Assembly (NCBI GenBank): GCA_003486785.1
Contig: DNFZ01000159.1
Span: 1-20,895, forward strand
Direction: 5' to 3'
DNA length: 20,895 nt
Origin: Clostridiales bacterium
GTDB taxonomy: Bacteria > Bacillota > Clostridia > Christensenellales > CAG-138
The notes under the pieces are model-generated. The model saw only the letters and a program-made list of their open reading frames with translations, was not told where the DNA came from and searched no databases. The position numbers and the translations under genes are program-made. Below, piece after piece: positions 15,246-20,895 of the stretch; position 1 is the first letter of the stretch; every line of letters begins with the position of its first letter.

Positions 15246-15842
15246 ATGCTTACCATAGAACCCATCGTTCGGCTCACGACGCAGCTTGCGCGCCTGCCCG
15301 GTATCGGGCAGAAGACCGCGCAGCGGCTTGCATACCATATCCTTGACACGCCGCTGGCGCAGGCGCAGGAGCTTGCGGCCGCCATCATCGCCGCGCGCGA
15401 GAAGGTGGTGGATTGCCCCGTCTGCGGCACGTTTACGGACGTTAGCCCCTGTGGCATCTGCGCAGACACGGGGCGCGACGGCAGCGTGCTCTGCGTGGTT
15501 TGCGATGCAAAGGACGTCATCGCCATGGAGCGTACGCGCGAATTTCACGGCAAATACCACGTTCTGCACGGCGTGCTCTCACCCGTGGACGGCGTTGGGC
15601 CAAATGATATCCGCATCAATGAGCTCGTCGAGCGCGTCAAAGCAGGCGGCGTAAAAGAGGTCATACTCGCAACCAATCCGGACGTGGAGGGCGAGGCGAC
15701 CGCCAGTTATATCGCGCGGCTGCTCAAGCCCATGGGCATCTCCTGCTCGCGCATTGCGCACGGCATACCCATCGGCGGAAATCTTGAGTATACGGATGAA
15801 GTTACGCTTGCAAAAGCCATGGAAGGCAGAAGGCCTCTGTAG
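15246..15842 (+). CDS. recR: recombination protein RecR
   Basis: The 198-residue protein works with RecO and RecF to load RecA at gaps. It has an N-terminal helix-hairpin-helix (LPGIGQKTAQRLA, 18-29), the four-cysteine zinc motif C57, C60, C69, C72 and a Toprim domain (VVCDAKDVIAMERT, then HGVLSPVDGVGPNDI). Length is normal for the family. It has only 2 bp between it and the ybaB stop and no strong ribosome binding site, so it is probably translated by coupling. A hairpin terminator follows at 15963-16000. Confidence 0.98.
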   Translation: MLTIEPIVRLTTQLARLPGIGQKTAQRLAYHILDTPLAQAQELAAAIIAAREKVVDCPVCGTFTDVSPCGICADTGRDGSVLCVVCDAKDVIAMERTREFHGKYHVLHGVLSPVDGVGPNDIRINELVERVKAGGVKEVILATNPDVEGEATASYIARLLKPMGISCSRIAHGIPIGGNLEYTDEVTLAKAMEGRRPL

Positions 15843-15962
15843 ACCGATCGTGCGTTGTTCCGATATGTTTGCATGGCCTTTGTGTCATAAAGACGACTCT
15901 CCGGCGATCTAGATGCAAGCGCTTGAATCGACAGAACAAACGACAAACCAAGAGCGACAACG

Positions 15963-16000
15963 GGAGCTGAGCGCGTAAGCGAGCAGCTCCTTTTATATTT
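15963..16000 (+). terminator. rho-independent terminator of the dnaX-ybaB-recR cluster
   Basis: Arms GGAGCTG (15963-15969) and CAGCTCC (15984-15990) pair perfectly around a 14-nt loop and are followed by TTTTATATTTT. It lies about 120 bp after the recR stop; nothing was recognised in between. Confidence 0.8.
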
Positions 16001-16089
16001 TGTTGAGCGGTGGCTTTCATGCTTTTTTTCGAATAGACGAAAGCAAAATCATATATTTCCGAGATTTTTACACAAATGCATAAAATTCC

Positions 16090-16098
16090 TGATAGAAT
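16090..16098 (+). promoter_or_regulatory. possible extended -10 promoter of arcA
   Basis: TGA followed by TAGAAT (16093-16098) lies about 137 bp before the arcA start. A TTTACA at 16067-16072 is 20 bp upstream, longer than usual. The region 16001-16234 is AT-rich and has no gene. Confidence 0.4.
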
Positions 16099-16183
16099 AG
16101 ACGTATGCGCGAAGAGACGCTAAATTATCTGGATTTTTTACGATGATGAGAAAACAACGCGCGATTTTATGCGCCAAAGATAA

Positions 16184-16208
16184 CAAAACATTTTTTGAAA
16201 ATGTGTTG
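16184..16208. promoter_or_regulatory. inverted repeat in the arcA leader, operator-like
   Basis: Arms CAAAACATTTT (16184-16194) and AAAATGTGTTG (16198-16208) match at 10 of 11 positions around TTG. The site lies 26 bp before the arcA ATG and just upstream of its ribosome binding site. It could bind a regulator or form an mRNA hairpin. It does not match the Crp/Fnr or ArgR consensus well. Confidence 0.45.
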
Positions 16209-16234
16209 AACATCCCCCCATCAGGAGGAAAAGC

Positions 16235-17443
16235 ATGAACTCTCCCATACAGGTAAAAAGCGAGGTTGGAAAACTCCGGCGCGTGCTGCTGCACCGCCCC
16301 GGGCGGGAACTCGAAAACCTCATGCCGCAATACCTCTCCCGCCAGCTCTTTGAAGACATCCCTTATTTAGTGCACGCCCGAGAGGAGCACGACCGGTTCG
16401 CCGAGACGCTGCGCGCAAGCGGTGTGGAGGTTTGCTATCTTTTGGATTTGGTCGCCGAAGCGGTTGCCGAGCCAGATGTGCAGGCGCAGTTTGTTGCGGA
16501 CTTCATCGCGGAGATCGGGCTTTCCGTTCGCGGGGTTGAAGAGCGTGTGCGGGACTATCTGCTCGGGCTGCCCGTGCCGCAGATGCTCAGCAGCATGGTG
16601 CGCGGCGTGCGCAAGAGCGATTTGGGGCACAGCGGTCAAAGACACCTCGTGGACTTTATCGACGATGCGTACCCGTTCTTTGTCGACCCTATGCCAAATC
16701 TATACTTCACGCGAGATCCGTTCTTTATGGTGGATGGCGGCGTCTGCATCTCCAGTATGGCAAACGTCGTGCGCGCGAGAGAGACGCTCTTTGGGCAATA
16801 TCTCTTTACCAATCATCCACACTACAAAAGCACGCCGTTGCTGCATAGCCGGTCCGATCCGTTTTCCATCGAGGGCGGGGATGTGCTGGTGCTCTCGGCA
16901 GAGGCGGTCGCCATCGGCATATCGCAGCGCACCGATCCGCACGCGGTGGAAGCACTGGCCCAGCGGTTGATCTGCGAAGAAACAGGCATCTCCCGCGTGC
17001 TCGCCATCGATATTCCAAAGACGCGCGCTTATATGCATCTCGACACGGTGATAACCATGGTGGATCATGATAAATTCACGATCCATCCGTCGATTTTACC
17101 GGCAGTGCGCACCTTTTCGCTGACAAAAAAGCACGGGGCGCTCGTCATAGAGCCGGAGAAACGCAAGCTTGCCGAGACGCTTGCCGACGCGCTGCATCTG
17201 GATAGCGTCACCATGATCCTTTGCGGCGGCGGCAGCGTGATAGACGCTGCGCGTGAGCAATGGAACGACGGAACCAACACCCTCGCGGTGGCGCCCGGCG
17301 AGGTAATCGCCTTCTCGCGCAACTATGTGACCAACAGCATCCTGCGCGATCACGGAGTCGTCGTCCACGAGATCCCCTCGGCGGAGCTCTCCCGCGGGCG
17401 CGGCGGGCCGCGATGCATGAGCATGCCGCTTTGGCGGGATTGA
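16235..17443 (+). CDS. arcA: arginine deiminase
   Basis: The 402-residue enzyme converts arginine to citrulline and ammonia, the first step of the fermentative arginine deiminase pathway. Seen: PNLYFTRDPFF with D161, EGGD (213-216), HLDTVITM with H268 and D270, and the C-terminal GPRCMSMPLWRD with the nucleophile C394. This is a complete active site, and the length is normal. AGGAGG lies 6 nt before the ATG. A 58-bp gap leads to arcB in the same direction. An inverted repeat in the leader may regulate it. Confidence 0.97.
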   Translation: MNSPIQVKSEVGKLRRVLLHRPGRELENLMPQYLSRQLFEDIPYLVHAREEHDRFAETLRASGVEVCYLLDLVAEAVAEPDVQAQFVADFIAEIGLSVRGVEERVRDYLLGLPVPQMLSSMVRGVRKSDLGHSGQRHLVDFIDDAYPFFVDPMPNLYFTRDPFFMVDGGVCISSMANVVRARETLFGQYLFTNHPHYKSTPLLHSRSDPFSIEGGDVLVLSAEAVAIGISQRTDPHAVEALAQRLICEETGISRVLAIDIPKTRAYMHLDTVITMVDHDKFTIHPSILPAVRTFSLTKKHGALVIEPEKRKLAETLADALHLDSVTMILCGGGSVIDAAREQWNDGTNTLAVAPGEVIAFSRNYVTNSILRDHGVVVHEIPSAELSRGRGGPRCMSMPLWRD

Positions 17444-17501
17444 TTGTGAAGCAAAGAAGCGATTTCGATTATGATTTCAAAAAGATTTTTGGAGGAGACG
17501 T

Positions 17502-18485
17502 ATGAACCTGCGCGGAAGAAGTTTCTTGTCCCTGCTCGACTATTCCCCCGAAGAGATCCGCTATCTGCTCGACCTGAGCCACAAGCTCAAGAAGGAAAAA
17601 GCGGCGCGCCTGTTTCCCGAACGGCTCAAGCACAAAAACATCGTGCTGATCTTCGACAAAGCCAGCACCCGCACGCGCTGCGCTTTCGAGGTTGCGGCGC
17701 TGGACGAGGGCGCGCACGTCACATTCCTGAGCAACAGCCAGATGGGTAAGAAAGAATCGCTGGAGGACACGGCGAAGGTGCTCGGGCGCTATTATGATGC
17801 GATCGAGTACCGCGGCTTCGGCCAGCAAATCGTGGAAGACCTCGCGCGTTTCTCCGGTGTGCCGGTCTGGAACGGACTCACCGGCAGTGACCACCCCACG
17901 CAGGTGCTGGCTGATTTGATGACCATCGAAGAATATGCGCAAAAGCCCCTGAATCAGATACACCTCTGCTATGTGGGCGACGCGCGCAACAATATGGGAA
18001 ACTCCCTCATGATCGGCTGCGCGAAGATGGGCATGGCGTTCACCGCGGTTGCGCCGCGCGCGCTCTGGCCGAACGAGGACCTGACCGCGCAGATGCTTGC
18101 GCTTGCTAAATCCACCGGCGCGAAGATTTCATTTTCGGAGTCGCTCGACGCGGTTGCAGGCGCGGACGCGGTGTATACCGACGTTTGGGTGTCCATGGGG
18201 GAAGAGTCGCAGTTTGCCGCGCGCATAGAGCTGCTCGAGCCGTATCGCGTGACGATGGAGCTGATGCAGAAAACCGGCAACCCGGACGTGTTGTTTTTGC
18301 ATTGCCTGCCGAGCTTTCATGATCTGGAGACGGTCGTAGGCAGAGAGGTTTTCGAGAAATACGGCTTAAAAGAGATGGAGGTCAGCGACGAGGTGTTCCG
18401 CTCGCGCCACAGCGTGGTCTTTGACGAAGCGGAAAACCGCATGCATACGATCAAGGCCGTCATGGTCGCAACGCTTTCAGAATAA
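17502..18485 (+). CDS. arcB: ornithine carbamoyltransferase, probably catabolic
   Basis: The 327-residue enzyme interconverts citrulline plus phosphate and ornithine plus carbamoyl phosphate. Seen: the carbamoyl-phosphate site STRTR (55-59), HPTQ (131-134), the SMG loop (231-233) and HCLP (267-270). Its place directly after arcA indicates the catabolic role (arcB rather than argF); this is an inference. GGAGGAG precedes the ATG. The carbamate kinase gene arcC that usually completes the pathway does not follow. No clear terminator was seen after it. Confidence 0.95.
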   Translation: MNLRGRSFLSLLDYSPEEIRYLLDLSHKLKKEKAARLFPERLKHKNIVLIFDKASTRTRCAFEVAALDEGAHVTFLSNSQMGKKESLEDTAKVLGRYYDAIEYRGFGQQIVEDLARFSGVPVWNGLTGSDHPTQVLADLMTIEEYAQKPLNQIHLCYVGDARNNMGNSLMIGCAKMGMAFTAVAPRALWPNEDLTAQMLALAKSTGAKISFSESLDAVAGADAVYTDVWVSMGEESQFAARIELLEPYRVTMELMQKTGNPDVLFLHCLPSFHDLETVVGREVFEKYGLKEMEVSDEVFRSRHSVVFDEAENRMHTIKAVMVATLSE

Positions 18486-18567
18486 AGAAAATCGGGGCGT
18501 ATGTACTGTATAGCATACAAATATATCGAATAAATCTGCAAAACATGCGAAAAACCCATAGATATTA

Positions 18568-18596
18568 TTGAAAGCAAAAAAAATATAAGGTATAAT
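18568..18596 (+). promoter_or_regulatory. sigma-A promoter of the DUF1015-aspartokinase unit
   Basis: TTGAAA (18568-18573) and a consensus TATAAT (18591-18596) are separated by exactly 17 bp. Transcription would start near 18603, about 97 nt before the ATG at 18700. A small CGCATT/AATGCG hairpin lies at 18600-18619. Confidence 0.75.
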
Positions 18597-18699
18597 ACCC
18601 GCATTACGATTAAAATGCGGAATTATGCCGCGTTATCGGGGGGAGCGACCGAAGGCGGCGGACACTATAGAAAAAGAGTTTAAGAGGGGAATTAAAACA

Positions 18700-20022
18700 A
18701 TGGAAGACCGGTATCGTAACGACGTCGCGGTGCATGTACCGCGCGTATTACTGCCGAAAAAGGGCACGGACTATTACAAGTGGGCGGTTGTCGCCTGCGA
18801 CCAGTATACATCTCAGCCCGCGTACTGGGAGGATGCCAAGCGCATCGTCGGCAAAGCGCCCTCGACGCTGGAGCTCATCCTGCCGGAAGCATATCTGGAA
18901 AAGCCCGGCGAAGCCGAGCGCATCGTAAGCATCAAATCGCACATGCGCGAGTATCTCGACAAGGGCATTCTCGAAGAGATGCCGCAGGGCTTCGTGCTGG
19001 TGACCCGCACGGTTGACGGCGCCACGCGCACGGGACTCGTCATGGCGCTGGATCTTGAAGCGTACGACTACTCCAAGGGCTCAACCACGCTGATCCGCGC
19101 GACGGAGGGGACGATCGTCTCCCGCATCCCGCCGCGGCTGAAGATTCGCGAGGGCGCGCCCATCGAGCTGCCGCATATCCTTGTGCTGATCGACGATCCG
19201 GACAAGACGGTCATCGAGCCGCTTGCGCAGAAGAAAGCGATGCTCACGAAGCTGTATGACACCGACCTCATGCTCGAGGGCGGACACATCACCGGCCATC
19301 TTGTGGACGGGGAGAACGATATCAACGGCGTTCTTGCCGCGCTCGGCGTCCTCAAGGACGAGAAGCGCTTTGCCAAGCTCTATGGCGACCGTGCGCCGAT
19401 GCTCTTTGCCATGGGCGACGGCAACCACAGCTTCGCCACTGCGAAGGCAAACTGGGAGAAGATCAAAGAAACCCTGCCGGAAGCGGAGCGCGCGGATCAC
19501 CCCGCCCGTTACGCGCTGGTCGAGGTGGAAAACGTGCATGACGAAGGCATCGTCTTCGAACCGATTCACCGCGTGGTGTTCGGCGCTTCCGGAAACCGCG
19601 CCATCGAAACCATACTCCGTCATTTAAAAGCGCATTACGAATGCGCAAAAGTGGAGCTTGGTCGTCTGCCCTGCGCACAGGGCGGAGACACGCACATCCT
19701 GCCGTTCCTCACAGGTGAGGTAGAGGGCGCGTTCATCGTCAGCTGCCCGAAGTCGCAGCTCGCGGTGGGCACTTTGCAGTCCGCGCTGGACGAGGCGGTC
19801 AAGGATATCTGCGGCTGCGAGATCGACTATATCCACGGTGCGGACGTGGTCAAGGAGCTCGCCAAAAAAGGCGGCGCAATCGGCTTTTTGCTGCCCGCGC
19901 TGAAAAAGAGCGAGTTTTTCTCCACCGTCATCTATGATGGCGCGCTGCCGAGAAAGACCTTCTCCATGGGTGAAGCGAACGAGAAGCGCTATTATCTCGA
20001 GTGCCGCTCGCTGGAGAAGAAG
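18700..20022 (+). CDS. DUF1015 family protein
   Basis: The 440-residue protein resembles the DUF1015 family: ACDQYTSQPAYWED (32-45), APSTLELILPEAYLE (53-67) and a GDGNHSFATAK segment (239-249) that corresponds to the DGHHR-type motif of the family. Biochemical function is not settled. Members are often found near serine-synthesis genes, and a link to serine kinases of the ParB-like fold has been suggested, but I am not certain of it. The start at 18700 is chosen because AGAGGGGA lies about 9 nt upstream; an in-frame ATG at 18625 lies close to the transcription start and is poorly supported. The stop codon follows ECRSLEKK at about 20023-20025. It precedes the aspartokinase gene by about 84 bp. 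Confidence 0.85.
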
Positions 20023-20061
20023 TAAGCGACAAAAACCGGTACAGATCGGTATCTTACGGCA

Positions 20062-20079
20062 GCAGGGGTTTTTCCCTGC
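20062..20079 (+). other. small hairpin between DUF1015 and aspartokinase genes
   Basis: Arms GCAGGG and CCCTGC enclose GTTTTT. There is no T-run after it, so it is not a normal terminator and may protect or partly attenuate a shared transcript. Confidence 0.4.
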
Positions 20080-20108
20080 GACCGAATCATAGAAACGGGG
20101 GAAAACCA

Positions 20109-20895
20109 ATGGCGGTCAAAACAGTCAAATTCGGCGGAACCAGCCTCTGCAACGCCGAGAACTTTACAAAGGTCAAGAATATCATTCTGGCCGACAAGGC
20201 GCGAAAGTATGTAGTACCTTCCGCGCCGGGCAAACGCTTCCCCAGCGACGAGAAGATCACCGATGCGCTGTATCTTTGCTATGCGAAAAATTCCAACGGG
20301 CTTTCGTTTGACGACACGTATGAGCAGATCGCCGAGCGTTACGTCGGCATCGAAACCGAGCTGGGCTTGAAGACCAACATCGCGCTGGAACTCTCCGCGA
20401 TCAAGAAAAACATCCTCTCGGGGGCGAGCGAGGACTATATCGCAAGCCGCGGGGAATACCTGAGCGGGCTGCTGCTTGCGGACTATCTGGGGTTTGATTT
20501 TTACGACGCGGCGGAGCTCATCAGCTTCCACGCGGACGGCACCTATGACGACGAGACCACGCAGAAGTGGACGCAAAAGCTCGCGGAAGCGCAGAACGTC
20601 GTCGTCCCCGGCTTCTATGGCAGAAAGCGCGACGGCAGCATCAAGACCTTCTCCCGCGGCGGCAGCGACATCACGGGCGCAATCGTGGCTCGCGCGGTGC
20701 AGTCGGATGTATACGAAAACTGGACCGACGTCAGCGGTTTTCTCATGGCGGACCCGCGCATCGTCGAAAACCCCAAGGTCATCTCGGTTGTGACGTATTC
20801 CGAGTTGCGGGAATTGAGCTATATGGGTGCTACCGTGCTGCATGAGGACTCCATCTTCCCCGTTCGGAAAGCGCAGATTCCGATCAATGTGCGCA
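20109..20895 (+). CDS. aspartate kinase, 5' part (runs off the window)
   Basis: The first 262 codons are present. The enzyme phosphorylates aspartate as the first step to lysine, threonine and methionine. Seen: the nucleotide-binding KFGGTS (7-12), a VVPSAPGKR segment with conserved SAPGKR, SRGGSD (182-187) in the catalytic loop and TDVSGFLMADPR (206-217). This places it in the monofunctional aspartokinase group common in Clostridia. The C-terminal ACT regulatory domains lie beyond the window. A GGGGG run lies 7 nt before the ATG. It is probably cotranscribed with the DUF1015 gene. Confidence 0.95.
   Translation, partial: MAVKTVKFGGTSLCNAENFTKVKNIILADKARKYVVPSAPGKRFPSDEKITDALYLCYAKNSNGLSFDDTYEQIAERYVGIETELGLKTNIALELSAIKKNILSGASEDYIASRGEYLSGLLLADYLGFDFYDAAELISFHADGTYDDETTQKWTQKLAEAQNVVVPGFYGRKRDGSIKTFSRGGSDITGAIVARAVQSDVYENWTDVSGFLMADPRIVENPKVISVVTYSELRELSYMGATVLHEDSIFPVRKAQIPINVR

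Noticed and set aside
16060..16100. ArgR box upstream of arcA
   Set aside because: The AATGCATAAAATTCC stretch matches the ARG-box half sites poorly and with wrong spacing.
18486..18567. Terminator after arcB
   Set aside because: The GTATG/CATAC hairpin is short with a long loop and lacks a T-run.
19992..20843. Minus-strand open frame opposite aspartokinase
   Set aside because: Shadow of the aspartokinase coding frame; no domain and no ribosome binding site.

Overview
The window looks like chromosome from an uncultured, GC-rich monoderm of the Bacillota (Clostridia or Christensenellales type). This is an inference from gene content and layout: a dnaX-ybaB-recR cluster, strong AGGAGG ribosome binding sites, an EFR1-type flavodoxin/ferredoxin, a DUF1015 gene next to aspartokinase, and an arginine deiminase pathway. 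No rRNA, tRNA, CRISPR array, integrase or transposase gene was seen. Coding regions are GC-rich and intergenic stretches are clearly AT-richer.

Layout. 1-300: a non-coding flank with a pair of inverted REP-like palindromes. 301-3243 (minus): a large fusion of a GT4 glycosyltransferase and a serine beta-lactamase-like hydrolase. 3244-3692: an intergenic region with divergent promoters and a structured leader that ends in a terminator-like hairpin just before a DEAD-box RNA helicase (3693-4781). 5198-6070: an exported protein with a short Glu/Pro/Ala/Ser repeat. 6264-8975: a plus-strand run of a NYN + OST-HTH protein, a membrane-anchored alpha/beta hydrolase and a polytopic, histidine-containing membrane protein, ending in a bidirectional terminator shared with the convergent genes. 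9041-10648 (minus): a heliorhodopsin preceded by an EFR1-type flavodoxin/4Fe-4S protein, probably cotranscribed. 10649-11103: a divergent regulatory region with a 166-bp inverted-repeat (MITE-like) element and a palindrome overlapping a -35 box. 11104-12819: a GT-C-like membrane protein. 13032-15842: dnaX, ybaB and recR, with a 59-bp tandem duplication after dnaX. 16235-18485: arcA and arcB, without arcC following. 18700-20895: a DUF1015 protein and the 5' part of an aspartokinase gene that runs off the window.

The most notable locus is the heliorhodopsin (9041-9820, minus). It keeps the retinal Schiff-base lysine, the carboxylate counterion and the two conserved histidines, so it should be a functional photoreceptor-type rhodopsin. 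Its partner upstream is a redox protein with a flavodoxin half and two 4Fe-4S clusters, and its convergent neighbour is an unrecognised polytopic membrane protein. No retinal or carotenoid synthesis gene is present in the window. A link between light sensing and redox chemistry in this anaerobe-like genome is a hypothesis drawn from gene order only.

The remaining genes are mostly housekeeping: DNA replication and repair (DnaX, YbaB, RecR), RNA metabolism (helicase, NYN nuclease-like protein), arginine fermentation (ArcA, ArcB) and aspartate-family amino-acid synthesis.
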